64,000 bases of DNA from Acanthochromis polyacanthus (taxonomy: Eukaryota; Chordata; Actinopteri; Pomacentridae). How positions within the stretch are numbered: the stretch's first letter is position 1; each line of letters begins with the position of its first letter. The position numbers were made by a program, and so were the translations under genes. The stretch covers positions 1,368,467-1,432,466 of the forward strand of contig NC_067113.1 in assembly GCF_021347895.1 (NCBI RefSeq). The letters are read 5' to 3'. Shown one piece after another: positions 10,381 through 21,839 of the stretch. The notes under the pieces are model-generated. The model made no database searches and was not told the origin of the DNA. It saw only the letters and a program-made list of their open reading frames with translations.

Positions 10381-10527
10381 ATGGATGCTGAGAGACTTGC
10401 TATGATTGGTGCACTAGTCCAGCAGCAGAATCAGAACCTCCTCAGATTGCAACAAGCTGTTGACAGAAGGAGAAGAGAGAGAAGAAGGAGAGACAGAGTT
10501 GTGTGGGTCAGACAGTGGCTGTGCTAG
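10381..10527 (+). pseudogene. Harbinger transposase N-terminal remnant
   Basis: 48-residue frame starting Met-Asp-Ala-Glu-Arg. It contains an Arg-rich block followed by WVRQWLC and a stop. An Arg-rich stretch just before a WVRPWL-like motif is characteristic of the N-terminus of HARBI1-type transposases. The catalytic domain is absent. Assignment rests on this motif and on the element's termini. Confidence 0.6.
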
Positions 10528-10673
10528 CAGTGGCTGCTGTTGTGGCCTGACTGGTCTCTGCAAAATATAACAATGGAATAATAAATGAAAAAGGTTGAAG
10601 TAAAATACATAACAGTATTTTTTCACAGTTGTTAAATATTTCTTGACACAACCAGTGGGCCACATCTATTTAC

Positions 10674-10770
10674 CTGACTCCATTGCTTCAGCTGCCTGCT
10701 CAGTAATGATCTTCTTGGAGGCTACTGCCTTTCCTTCTCCAGCCTTCCTCTTCTTTTGTCCACGTGGCAT
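10674..10770 (-). pseudogene. Possible first exon of the Harbinger Myb-like gene
   Basis: Minus-strand ATG at 10770 opens a Lys-rich frame (Met-Pro-Arg-Gly-Gln-Lys-Lys-Arg-Lys) of about 32 residues that ends at a good donor (GTCAG/GTAAAT). Autonomous Harbingers carry a second, divergently or convergently placed Myb-like gene that helps the transposase bind DNA, which is why I suggest it. No Myb repeat remains. Confidence 0.4.
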
Positions 10771-11111
10771 GATGAACTTCAACTATCGACTTCTATCAAA
10801 AATCTATCAGAACTTGTACCAAACCATCCGTTCAGCTCCGTAATAACAAGCGGTATGCCGCTAAAGCAACTTTATACCCCCACCAAGCCAACGCCCGCAT
10901 GCGCAGAACGCCGCTATACCAACGCTCGCATCACCGCTAAAGCAACGCTAAAGCAACGCCGGCTTCAGCGGTGCACCACTATCCAACGCCCGTGTTTTCG
11001 ATTTTTTTTCCCATTTTGTGCGCGGTGACGAGCGTTGTCGAAATTCGGCCCCCCCTCCCTACCATTCAAGGAACGCTCCAGCAAAGTTCGGGCGGTGTGA
11101 CCAGGCCTTAA

Positions 11112-12127
11112 GTAAAAGTGTCAGAAGTCTGACTTTGTTCTAAGCAAAGAAGAGCTTTCATAGCCTCACAGCTTTCACAGCTAGACTGTAAATTTGTAAG
11201 TCGTCAGTGCATAGAGCTGTGAAACATTTAACAGAAACTGGATCAGTTACTATATCCAAAGCACCATCACACAGACCAAAGCTGAGCACACCATAAGAAG
11301 ATCCATACATCAAGCGTTTTTTTTTGTTTTGTTTTTTTTGCTGGAGATGGAAATACCATTGCATCCAGATGCAGAAAAGAGCACAAGATTAAGCCTAGAC
11401 AAAAGATGGCCACTCAAGACATACCAGCATTGCTTATCAACACACTTTATACTTATCTAAAAAGAGGTCCATCACAAAAAATCAGTTTATGTCTACAATT
11501 ATATTTACAATATTATCACTTCTTTACCTCAAGCAGCTCTTTTCTTTGGAATAAAATTTTCTCAATTGAATTTTCATAGCCCTATACAAAGGCGTGCCTA
11601 TGCTGCATACAGATACACCAATCAGTTCAATCAGTACTGTAGAAAGGCCAGGTGAGTGATCAGTGCAGGATGTGAGAAGGAGGGGGTCAAGTTGAAACTC
11701 TCGCTCTGCTCTGCTGCCACAATCAGCCACATTCGGCTACATTCGGCCACAATCCACTGCACCTTGGTGACTCCTTTGTCCTGCTGGTTTTGGTGAGCTG
11801 TGCATTTTTTTTTTTTTTTTTGTATATGGAAACACGTAAAATCTGGAGCTCTGGAACAGAAACTCATGACAGTTGCTCTTTATTGCTCCATCTTGCTTTA
11901 CCCTCTGATGCCGTTTGGTTCATTCAGTTTGGAGAGGCTTCTCACCGTCAAAACCCTACAACACTATTTGGACACCACATCAAAAGAAAACGTAAAATAA
12001 ACTAATTCTATTGGTTAGCCACCACTCTGCCTGTCATGTGTATATTCTTTTTCTGATGTTCTGTACTGACAACAAGCCAAGCACCACTGGAGAGTAGGAT
12101 GACAAATCCATTCACAGAAAGTAAACA
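11112..12127. other. No gene seen
   Basis: Unassigned DNA with a T-run at about 11804-11821. There is no frame or repeat that I can name. Confidence 0.4.
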
Positions 12128-12551
12128 CCATTCACGAGTGATGGTGAGATGAAGGCTCATGAGGCATCGAACTACTTGAGCCAATTGGTTCGAGAAAGGG
12201 TTCATTTCTTGAAGCTTCATGAGCACACGAAACCACCTACTGTCCAAATGTATAATCACAGGCAGCTGTATCAGAAGCACATGCCTGATGCATTGAATTT
12301 GTATCCGTTATGGCTGGGAAGGACTATGAAATGCAAGAAAATGTATGAGCAGATAATTTCTGTAGATAAATTATCACATATATTGTATAAAAAACTATAT
12401 TTTCATGTATTCTGTGTGTGTAAATTTTCCCCAAATTGTGGTATGTGGCTGGTTGTGTAATGTTTTTCAGTCACTTCACTAAAATGGCATGGCCTTATGC
12501 AGGCAAAGGACAGTGAAAGTGTTTGCGGAGCTTGTAAGATTGTACTGAATA

Positions 12552-13606
12552 TAGGGTGACCATATTCTGTTTCTCTGAAAAGAGGACACACTTTCAGCTC
12601 ACGGCCGAAAAATTTTCAGTCCCCCCTCCTCATTTTTAGGGGTTTTCCGTGGGTCAGGGGGCTTTCTGTGCTTCAAACTCAGTTAAACAGATATTCTGAA
12701 TTCCCCAGAAAAGAACACTTTACCTGGATATACAGAAAAATGGCCCAAAACACTCAAACAGTTGCTTGATAAATTATATATATTTTAATTTAAAGCAATT
12801 CTCCTGAACAATATAATCAGTCACATACAAATATGGAATGCTCTAGTCTTTAATAGTTATTGACTCAAGTTCTGTAGGAACACATGTATTCAGATGTTTA
12901 ACAAAATAAGAAATAGTCATCTCTCTTAAGTCTGACACTTACACCTTAGTTAGGAAAAGTGAGGTAGAGTACCATTCTTCAAAATAACCTCCCAATTATC
13001 AATTATGTAAAAATAGAAATAATGCCTCAAAATATTAAACAAAAAGAAAAAGAGAGGTAGCCTATTCTTCAATGTTCAGTTAGCCCATTCTTCAAAATAA
13101 TGTGTCTAATGGCAAATGAAAAAAAATATATGAATAATGCCTCAAGTCAACAGTCCTTTTTTCCTTCTTTTTCCTTTTCTTATTAGCTACAGAGACATAA
13201 GTCCCAGCTTTGCAGACTGTACATTCTGCCTCCCATTTGACACGACCCGGACAAAAACAGGGGTACTTTTTCTGCATTTCATCAGTGAAATGACATTTGC
13301 GTTTCGGCATTTTCTTTCGGTTTGAGTGTTCTCTCGCAGTGTGCCTACCTGCCTGTGAGCCTGCGAGGAGTGAGTGAGTGTACTGATTTGTGAATGATTA
13401 ATACACGTTCAAACTCCGCCTCTCAGAGCATGTTTCCAAAGAAACCATTCAATGTGAATGATAAATACACTGGTCTGTGACGCGCTCAAGCTAGGCAAGA
13501 TCAAAAACCCGGACATTAGAAGGACTTTATAAACGCCGGCCGGACAGCCTGGACAGCCTCTCAAAAGAGGACATGTCCGGGTAAAAGAGGATGTATGGTC
13601 ACCCTA
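12552..13606. mobile_element. hAT-type element (inner, nested)
   Basis: A 1055-bp element starting TAGGGTGACCATA and ending TATGGTCACCCTA, with an exact 8-bp duplication ACTGAATA at 12544-12551 and 13607-13614. The GAGGACA motif recurs at both ends. It retains only an N-terminal coding stub on the minus strand and is therefore non-autonomous. Confidence 0.9.
13092..13310 (-). pseudogene. N-terminal zinc-finger stub of a hAT transposase
   Basis: 72-residue minus-strand frame starting MPKRKCHFTDEMQKKYP, with a Cys-X2-Cys pair (ECTVCKAG) in a BED-finger-like context. BED-type fingers bind transposon ends in hAT enzymes. The frame dissolves into Lys-rich sequence and has no catalytic part. It is probably the leftover first exon of the autonomous parent. 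Confidence 0.6.
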
Positions 13607-14273
13607 ACTGAATATGCTTGTGTAACTTGGACAACAATGTACAGAAAAGGAGAGATTTTATTCAGAAAAACATTTTCTCAACAATTTTTGGTTTTAAACG
13701 ATTCCTTTTTTTTTTGACACACACACACAAACACCTCACCTTTGAATAAAACAATAGTGAAAAATACAGTTCTTGATAAGCAAAGCTAATGCATCTGTAA
13801 TGTAAGATTTAGCTTACCTTATTAGGAGTTTAAAAAATCAAAATGTTCCCACACGGGGAATCCTCCTCTTCCTAGCTGGCTCCATCCCATCACCTATGTT
13901 TCTCTCCTCACTCTCCTAAATCTCCAAATTATCTCGCTCTCTCTCCAAACTATATAAATGCTTTCCAAAGTCTAGTATTCAAACTATTAAAACTCTATCC
14001 AAACTCTCAACTGACCACAACTCTCTATCAAAAACCCACATTTTGAACGGAGCCTGAGGGGTTTATTCTGCTGTCAAACCTCGCTGTAAAATCTGAACCA
14101 CTTTCCAAAGCAGTCACGTGGTTCAGCTGGGCAGCGAGGCTTTGGATACCATCATTTTTGGCTCCTCCCCTATATAAAGCAAGCCTCGATATGCACTTCG
14201 TAGAAACGCCCCCTCCATTACTCGACACATGCTTCGAAGCCTCGGCACATCTCATAACATCACTACCATTCAC

Positions 14274-15110
14274 ACATACAAAACAAAGAAATTTCACAGT
14301 CTAAAGAGTGTAACTTCCAACAGGCTGAAATCTTCACATTTTTGGTCATTGAGAATTTAATATTGTATGTGAGCATTGTACACAAATAGACTTTCATGCT
14401 TTCGGATCATGCAGAGGATAGATCACTCTCTTCTGACTATAAGAGGTTCTTTCGTTTGAACTTGACTGTAAGCAGAAAATTGTCATTTTTAGCAGCAACT
14501 ATTGGGTCTCGTTGTACATCTTTGCCTCCACAAACACAGTTAACACTCAAAATTGTCAAAACACCCTCAACAATGACATGAAAGTTTCCTTTCAAGTATT
14601 CAAACTGACTCATCCCCAGGGTTTCTTCTCAGTATTCACCCCTCCTCCTTTCTTCATTCTCACTCTCTCTCTGGAGTATATCTCTTTCTGCCTCACACAC
14701 TCCCCATCTGTACATTCAGAATGCACACAGACCAATCTCCATGTCAACCAATACATCCCCAGGGTTATGAAGTGACTCAACTCTCTTTCCTTCATTTCAA
14801 ACCCTTGTCTCCTTTCTCTCCCACATCCCCTCATTTTCTTCTCTCCATCCTCCCATCATTCCTCCTGTTATTCATCCACCCATCCTCTGAATTACGGGCC
14901 TCATCAGCTATGAGTAATGAACACGTTGTCTTTATGTTTCATCTCATCTGCCATGCAGCTCATTGTACTCCCAACCCTGGGCCTCGCAATCATCTCGGCA
15001 GGGAATGAAGGAGGTGATGGAATGGAGAGGAGATGGCAGCACTGAAGTGAAGGCAAAACACAGCAATACTCTGACACTGAAATCCATATTTTAAACTGTC
15101 TGGAAGCTAC
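14274..15110. other. No gene seen; pyrimidine-rich stretch
   Basis: Contains a C/T-rich tract at about 14620-14890. I see no repeat termini or coding sequence. Confidence 0.4.
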
Positions 15111-15139
15111 TGAAGTTACATCATTGATATCTCTCTGTA

Positions 15140-15230
15140 TATCTTTCACACTGGATATGTATTTCTTGTCATTGTGGCCAAAAAGCAAAATTTTTGTTTC
15201 ATCTGCCCACAGACCTTTCCTTCAGAAGGC
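15140..15230 (-). pseudogene. Short Tc1 transposase relic
   Basis: Minus-strand reading gives LWADETKILLFGHNDKK, closely matching the first catalytic Asp region (LWSDETKIELFGHN) of the transposase at 5572-6609. Flanking sequence is too decayed to follow and no termini were found. Confidence 0.6.
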
Positions 15231-15803
15231 CAATACGCTTGCTGTTCCAGCAGCTTGCAGACCTGCAGGATATTTACCTTGTCAGACACAACTCTCAGAG
15301 GCACCTGTCATCAAAAGCCACATACCTCATGATTTCTATGCCAGCCTCCTCTTCTCTGGATTCCCACTCCTGGTTTCACTCAAGACTGCAGGATTTGAAA
15401 TATAGATGTCACATATGAAACTGCTGAATGCTGATTTTATTGAAACTTGTCAGGACTATGATACACTGTGTCTGGGTGAAACTAAATGAATGAGTTACAG
15501 ATTTTGGAAATGACAAATTTCCAAATCAGCTCATAGGAAACAGAGGGGCGTGACACAAATAAATTCTCATATGTAATGTATGCATGCAACATGTCTTTAG
15601 CTATTGGTATAAAGTCTTCAAGTGGTGATCAGGAGGAGAGATATTTGCAGTGCCATAAAACATTTTTGATAAGTGTGTGTGGAAGTCAATAAATGGTGAT
15701 AATATTGTATGGACATAAATAGGTATTTTTTGTGACTGGTTCAAAGCTTTATTTTCCATGTCCAACTGTATGAAATTTAAATTCAGCTGTTAATGACTAA
15801 AGA

Positions 15804-16163
15804 TGGGCTGCACAGTGAAGTAGTGGTTAGCACTTTCGCCTTGCAGCAAGAAGCTCCCTGGTTCAAATCCCGGGGTGAGCCTGGGATCTTTCTGCATGGA
15901 GTTTGCATGTTCTCCCTGTGCATGCGTGGGTTTTCTCCTGGTATTCCGGCTTCCTCCCACAGTCCAAAAATATGCTGAGGTTAATTGGTTATTCTAAATT
16001 GTCCGTAGGTGTGAATGTGAGTGTGATTGTGTGTCTGTATATGTAGCCCTGTGACAGACTAGCCCTGCCTTCGCCCGAGTCAGCTGGGATAGGCTCCAGC
16101 ACCCCCCCCCCCCCCCGCGACCCTAGAGAGGATAAAGTGGTGTATAGAGGATGGATGGATGGG
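15804..16163 (+). mobile_element. tRNA-related SINE, copy 1
   Basis: About 360 bp with a head containing GTGGTTAGCAC and GGTTCAAATCC (B-box-like), the conserved body GTTTGCATGTTCTCCCTGTG and a GGATGGATGG tail. Flanks carry a near-perfect 10-bp duplication, TGACTAAAGA (15794-15803) and TGATTAAAGA (16164-16173). There is a C-run near 16107-16120. The same family recurs at 26562-26920. Confidence 0.85.
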
Positions 16164-16173
16164 TGATTAAAGA

Positions 16174-17370
16174 CAAATTATTATTGAAACTGGTTTGGAG
16201 GATCATTATTTTGTGATTTGTGTGAACATAAACACACACATCTAAGACAGGCAGATGCAGAAATATTGGGCATTCACAATATGGATTTCTTGGAAAATAG
16301 TATGAAGAATACATCTATCATGGGCCTACGCTAAATGTTTAATTTATCACAAAAGAGACGCCTCGTTGGCATACGAAGGGATTGTGGTATTTATAGTACA
16401 GCATTGCCGTAAATGTGTAAAAAGCCTCAGTTATGCATTATGAATGTGAGATGTGGGCAGGATAAGCATGTTGGGAGAGCAATCACTACAGACAATCGTA
16501 CTATTGATTGCATAACTGTTTCCTCTGATTATTTTAAAATAAAAAGATTTTTGAGTCATCATTTCAATCCTTTGTTCTCAGATTAACATCATATCATAAC
16601 ACACAGCTGCAAGGGACTTGAGAGTCACTTTTAATTCACAAGAAGCAATGCAGTATTTCAAAATGTAGGCAAGGACACAGATCTTAGGACTCATAAAGGC
16701 GATTCTGAAGAGGAGGTGTATGCTGGATATATACAGATGAATTAAGTGGAGAAATTTTGTATTGAATGCTGATAATATTACTGAAAATGACTTTGCAAAA
16801 ACAGTTTCAGGCTTAATGCTGAGTAGTGCAAAAATAACTCTCTCCAAAGTACGGTGAATCATATTAAAACCTCAGATTTTTTTTCAAATAAAAGGCCGTA
16901 TGTTTTACTAATAAATGTAATGACAAAAGACAGGAATATTATGAATCAAGGAAAGTGAATACTATGTAAAGAAATGTGGCTACAAAGGAAAATGAAAAGA
17001 TCAAAAGCAAGGAGAATAAAAGAGGACTTTATAATGCTACAGAAGAATTGCAGAGTTGAGTATGAGATCAAAGCTTTAATGGAAAGTGCATTAGGTGGAA
17101 GAGAAACCAAAGCCACATCGCTGTCAGGCTAGAAGATTTTTATATAATGGTATGAAACGGGGCAGATCTTCCGGGGGGGGCAGAGGATTGGCCACCCCGT
17201 GTGCCCTCCCAAAAAAATTTTGTTGAAAATTTACATTACTGAAACTCCGATTTCCGACGCTCCTGAACGCAACTTTGTTGTCCGACCGCAACTGAATGCA
17301 CCTTTGCGGTAAAAAGACTGTGGCCATTTCTCAGTATTTTCTCTTCATATCTATGTGCATAACTGTCCCC
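16174..17370. other. No gene seen
   Basis: AT-rich unassigned DNA with a G-run near 17170-17178. No coding sequence is recognised before the L2 endonuclease fragment. Confidence 0.4.
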
Positions 17371-17374
17371 ATAG

Positions 17375-17727
17375 ACATATATACGTAGACGCCTTATTCA
17401 CACCACTGATTGTCATGGGAGACATGAACAGACCTCAGGCACATGACTTTTTGGCACTCATCTTCTCTTTTGCACTTGTACTGGCTCCGTCTCCTCTCAC
17501 CCACAAAGCTGGTAAAGTCCTTGACTTGGTGCTGACTCGTAACTGCTCCATAGCAGAGGTGACAGTTACTCCACTACACCTGTCAGACTATTTCTTGGTA
17601 AAATTTGCGGTTGCCTTTCCGCAATTGCAGTCACCAATACAGATGGTCTCCTTCCGCAGAAACCTGAAGTCCCTCACAGCAGCTCAACTGTCTGAGGAGG
17701 TGAGCTCTGTCATGCCTGAGAGCCCGA
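17375..17727 (+). pseudogene. L2-clade LINE, end of endonuclease domain
   Basis: The frame reads VMGDMNRPQAHDF, then VLDLVLTRNCSI and HLSDYFLVKF. These are the GDxN, LDL and SDH/SDY-type motifs of the apurinic-type endonuclease in L2 LINEs. It is interrupted at 17728 by a foldback element and resumes at 18261. Confidence 0.85.
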
Positions 17728-18260
17728 TCTCACGGGGATTCGTGAAACTGTCACGTAAGTTTTAGTTTCGGTTTCGTGTGCACCAACACGATTTCGTCAT
17801 GTTTTTCGTGCCGCTCACCACGAAATGCGCACCAATGTATTTTAAACGGCGGACTTTTCGTGCCACTCAGAACGTATTTCAAAAGAATGTGTATATTATA
17901 TTTTTAATGTAAAACCGTGGCGAATCCAACGCTATATTTTGCATGACATCGTCCCTAAACATAACCCTAACCATAACCCTAACCATAACCTAACCATAAG
18001 CCGGTGGTACACTTACCAATTTGCATAGGAATTTCAAGAATGTCCGGCGGCCGGCGGCCGCAAACACGATCACACAAGCAGTATACGCCGATGGACAGCT
18101 TAGATCGTCATGAATCCGCCGGTATAAACCACTTTCAGATGTGATTACCACAGCGAAAAACATTTCGTGGTGAGCGGCACGAAAAACATGACGAAATCGT
18201 GTTGGTGCGCACGAAACCGAAAGTAAAACTTACGTGACAGTTTCACGAATCCCCGTGAGA
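17728..18260. mobile_element. Foldback element with 100-bp terminal inverted repeats
   Basis: A 533-bp insert in the L2 coding region. The first and last 100 bases are inverted copies with about two mismatches, starting TCTCACGGGGATTCGTG. The interior has AACCCTAACC-type telomere-like units at about 17957-17998 and a CCGGCGG-rich spot near 18043-18060. No coding capacity. I could not define a clean target duplication or name the superfamily. Confidence 0.88.
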
Positions 18261-18805
18261 CTGGGTTGTGCCTGACCACTCACACTTCTCCTCACCTTCT
18301 GTTAATGAGGCTACTGAAACACTCTGTTCCTCTCTGGCATCCTCTTTGGACAAACTCTGCCCCCTGGTGTCCAAACCGGCCAAGAGAAAACAACCAAGTC
18401 CATGGCTCTCTGAAGTTCTGAGAGAACAAAGAGCTGGACTCAGGGCAGCAGAATGAAAGTGGCATAAATGCCAAGAACCCGCTGATTTGTCCTCATACAA
18501 ACAGAAACTTGCTTCCTTTAACTCCTGCTTGCAGTCTGCAAAGAAAGCTTTTTATCAGAACAAGATCTGTGCAGCTTCTGATTCCAGAAAACTGTTTATG
18601 GTGTTCAACTCCTTGCTTTCTCCTCCAGCTGCTCAGTCGTCCACTGAGCTGACTCCAGACATGTTTGCCTCCTTTTTCACTGAAAAGTTGGCTGCAATCA
18701 GCAACCAGTTCTCTGAGCCTGACCAGTCCTGTCAGGTCAAACCCACTACTTCTCCTTCACTCTGCTCTTTTGCTCCTCTGAGCGAGGATGATGTTTCCAT
18801 AAGCT
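18261..18805 (+). pseudogene. L2 LINE, segment between endonuclease and reverse transcriptase
   Basis: The frame reads LCPLVSKPAKRKQPSPWLSE, then a TGA within RAAE-KWHK, then SYKQKLASF and AKKAFYQNKI. This is the conserved linker of L2 ORF2. It ends at SEDDVS where a foreign stretch begins. Confidence 0.82.
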
Positions 18806-19470
18806 GTATTGGGACCATAGAAACAGTGCCTAGAAAGTGAATTTCATTCCACTCACGTGGATCTACATGAACTCTGCTTTATAAGATATATCTATTGCAA
18901 ATTAGTACCCCAAAAAAGTTTCTACTCACAGTTTCCAGTCATTTTTTAAATAATTAGCGTTTTTGTGTAGGTCTTTTTTTACTGTGGCGTAGTGATATTT
19001 ACACGGCGGACTAGGATTTGCAGTGCGTGCAGCGGTTTTTGGTCACGTGGACCAATAGGAGCCGAGTCTCGTTGCCCATGTTTCAGATCAAAACAACATG
19101 GCGTCTACTGTATCTAGACGAAAAGAAAAGAAAGACAATGAAACCGCCTTCAAAAGTTACTAAAAAAGGATCGAAACGATGCTATATGCATCTCACAGAT
19201 GTCCAGGGTGAAGACGTGCAGGACTTTACACGGAAACAGTGGGAAACTTACAGAACATGTGTCGTGCCAAAGTAGTTATCCCCGATAGAAATTGTATCCC
19301 CTGCCATGGGAGCGCGCATGCAATCGGAAGGGTGGCGTTATAATCCTGTGTTTAGATATCAGCATAGTTTATTAATAAAACAAAACGTGGATTGTTACGA
19401 TCATGCTTTGATTGTCAAACATGTTTGGTAATGTAGCACATGACATTTCGTATCTGGCATTTTTGCTGCT
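18806..19470. mobile_element. Unclassified insert within the L2 LINE
   Basis: About 665 bp unrelated to L2 interrupts the reverse transcriptase. It contains an ATGGCGTCT start context near 19099 and a Lys-rich reading frame ending at 19275 (YMHLTDVQGEDVQDFTRKQW), which I do not recognise. No inverted termini were found, so it may be a truncated element or several pieces. Confidence 0.45.
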
Positions 19471-21106
19471 ACTTTTAAACAAGCCCGCGTCACCCCACTG
19501 CTCAAAAAGCCTCATCTCAACCCAGCCCAGGTTGGAAGCTACAGGCCAGTCTCACTTCTACCATTCCTGTCGAAAATACTGGAGCACTCAGTATTTAACC
19601 AGGTCTCTGAACATCTGCGGAACAACAACCCACTTGACCCTTTTCAGTCGGGCTTCAGGTGCGACCACTCCACTGAGACTGCACTCCTATCAGTCACAGA
19701 ATCTCCGTGACTGGCGAGAGCTGATGGTCAGTCCTCTGTCCTACTGCTGCTGGACTTATCTGCTGCCTTTGAAACCGTGAACCATCAAATCCTCCTCTCC
19801 ACACTCTCTGAACTCGGCAGCTCAGGTTCTGTCCTGTTGTGGTTCAAGTCCTACGTCACAGGCAGATCCTTCAGAGTGTCATGGTGAGGGGAGGTGTCAA
19901 GGTCACATGACCAATCAACAGGGGTCATTCAGGGGTCAGTGCTTGGTCCCTTACTCTTCTCTCTGTACACCACCTCACTTGGTGCAGTGATCCGCTCCCA
20001 TGGCTTCTCCTACCACTGTTATGCTGACAACACTCAGCTTTTCTTCTCTTTTCCACCTGATGACACAACAGTTTCAGCTCGGATATCAGCATGTCTGGCT
20101 GATATCTCCACGTGGATGAAGGAACGGCACCTTCAGCTGAATCTGTCTCAGACTGAACTCATGGTCTTTCCAGTTTGTCCATCTGTTCAGCCTCAGATCA
20201 GTGTTCAACTTCACTCGAGCCTCCTTGTGCCCACAAACTCAGCCAGAAACCTGGGTGTCATGATTGATGACCAGCTGACCTTTAAGGTTCACGTGGCCTT
20301 AGTTTCTCAATCTTGTCGTTATGCCCTCTACAACATCATGAAGATCAGAATCTTCCTGACCCAACAGGCCACACAATTTCTGGTTCAGGCTCTTGTGATG
20401 TCACGCATTGACAACTGCAACTCTCTTCTGGCAGGTCTCCCTGCATGTACAGTAAAACCTCTACAGATGATCCAGAATGCAGCAGCACATCTGGTCTTCA
20501 ACCAGCCCAAAAGAGCTCATGTCACTCCCCTGTTTATCTCCCTTCCCTGGCTTCCAGTTGCAGCCATAAATAAATTCAAAACTCTCCTCCTGGCTGACAA
20601 AACATTTTCAAGAACGGCCCCAGCCTACCTGGATTCCCTGATCCAGGTCTACTCCCCTTCACGCCCACTTCGCTCTGCATGTGAGAGATGCCTGGTGCTT
20701 CCAGCCCAGCAAGGCTCAAAATCTCTAGCCAGACTCTTCTCCTCTGTTGGTCCCAAATGGTGGAACAAACTACCGAACTCTGTGCGTTCTGCTGAGTCCC
20801 TTTCTACTTTTAAGAGACAATTGAAGACTCAGTTGTTCAGAGAACACCTAGGCACTTAATCCGACTGCACCTTAGGGGTAGAATAAGTTAGGTGGTCCAA
20901 AACCCAGCACTTATTTAGCACTGACAAAGTTGAAAAAAAAAAGGGGGGGGGGTAGCAATTCTTCTGCAACTTGATGGCAACACCTTTGACCAATCGCACT
21001 TGAAGCACTTTTTGCACTTACTACAGGTTTTTCCTTATGTCTGAATTCTTGCTTGTGTTGTACGTCACTTTGGACAAAAGCGTCTGCTAAATGAAATTGT
21101 AGAATT
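19470..21106 (+). pseudogene. L2 LINE, reverse transcriptase and 3' end
   Basis: It resumes at FKQARVTPLLKKP and GSYRPVSLLPFLSK, then [13 protein letters not shown] (motif A), VIQGSVLGPLLFSLY (motif B) and HCYADNTQLFF (motif C). Motif C has Asn where the second catalytic Asp of YADD is expected. It ends at 20859 after LKTQLFREHLGT. The 3' untranslated region finishes with GCGTCTGCTAAATGAAAT near 21088-21104, the typical L2 end. Several frameshifts and stops (for example near 19700 and 19887) make it non-functional. Confidence 0.9.
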
Positions 21107-21263
21107 GACTGCGGCTGCCCACTTGAGCGGCGTGCCTGCAGGGCGGCCATCTTGGATCTGTGCCACGAGCTCCGACAATGCATTCCTTCCATAGAGGAAT
21201 GATGTGCTTATACAAGATCTCAAGCAATTTTGATGGGGTTTGCTTGTAAAAAACGCCAGACAT

Positions 21264-21342
<79 letters not shown>
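21264..21342. repeat. (GATA)n microsatellite
   Basis: About 20 uninterrupted GATA units. A second, longer array of the same motif is at 58470-58572. Confidence 0.97.
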
Positions 21343-21419
21343 CAAAAACAAACAGAAAACGTTCAGATGTGCTCAGGTTTTTATTGACTTTACATTTACA
21401 GCTTTACATTGCATTTGAG

Positions 21420-21678
21420 TACAATTATTATTGTTTTATTATTGTACTACTACTGTATTACTGTTATTGATAGTCATATAATTATCATTATATTCCTGTA
21501 ATATTTTATGATTATTGTTTATTATTTTTTGTATTACAGTTACTGGTATTATTATTATGCTTATTACTATTACTTCTATTATTATTATTACTACTACTAC
21601 TATTATCATTATTATTACTACTACTACTACTGTTATATCAATTATTATTATTATTATTACTATTATTTTTATCGTTAT
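21420..21678. repeat. Imperfect ATT/ACT trinucleotide repeat
   Basis: Degenerate TTA/ATT and TAC runs. The long Tyr- or Ile-rich frames here are artefacts of the repeat. Confidence 0.85.
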
Positions 21679-21811
21679 CAGTGGCGGCTGGTGGTGAAAT
21701 TTGTTGGGTGGGCTAACAAATGCCTAATACCGATTTAATGGTTATCACCTATGATACACACAGTTACATCAATTACAGGTACACTATACTTTTTTAGTGC
21801 TCTACATCAAT
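21679..21811 (-). mobile_element. Terminal fragment of a DUF4371-type hAT
   Basis: Starts CAGTGGCGGCTGGTGGTGAAAT and matches, inverted and with about 90% identity by eye, the end of the hAT at 44396-44533. It lacks about 17 bases present there. Only the terminus is present. Confidence 0.75.
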
Positions 21812-21839
21812 ATATATTTTTATCAGTCATCTTATCTAC

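Larger units (their letters stand above)
9736..11108. mobile_element. Non-autonomous PIF/Harbinger element
   Basis: A 1373-bp element with matching ends: AGGCCCGGTCACACCGCCCG at the left, and at the right its complement with one change. The repeat continues for about 45 bp through TTTGCTGGAGCGTTCC. A 3-bp TAA duplication lies at 9733-9735 and 11109-11111, as expected for PIF/Harbinger. The interior keeps short starts of what look like the two Harbinger genes on opposite strands, but no catalytic domain. Subterminal DNA is rich in CCGC/GCGG motifs in both orientations. Confidence 0.87.
12136..14265. mobile_element. hAT-type element (outer), interrupted by a second hAT
   Basis: The ends are GAGTGATGGTGAG and CTCATAACATCACTA, related inverted termini. 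An exact 8-bp duplication CCATTCAC lies at 12128-12135 and 14266-14273, typical of hAT. Subterminal DNA carries repeated GCTTCGAAGC- and GAAGCTTC-like motifs. Excluding the nested element it is about 1.07 kb and shows no transposase. Confidence 0.82.

Noticed and set aside
15804..15880. tRNA gene from the GGTTCAAATCC B-box
   Set aside because: Part of a SINE head that recurs at 26562. No cloverleaf of a functional tRNA can be drawn with confidence.
17950..17998. Interstitial telomere sequence or old chromosome fusion point
   Set aside because: The CCCTAAC-like units are few, degenerate (CCATAACC) and lie inside a foldback element.
21508..21738. Tyr-rich and Ile-rich frames
   Set aside because: Products of the ATT/ACT trinucleotide repeat.
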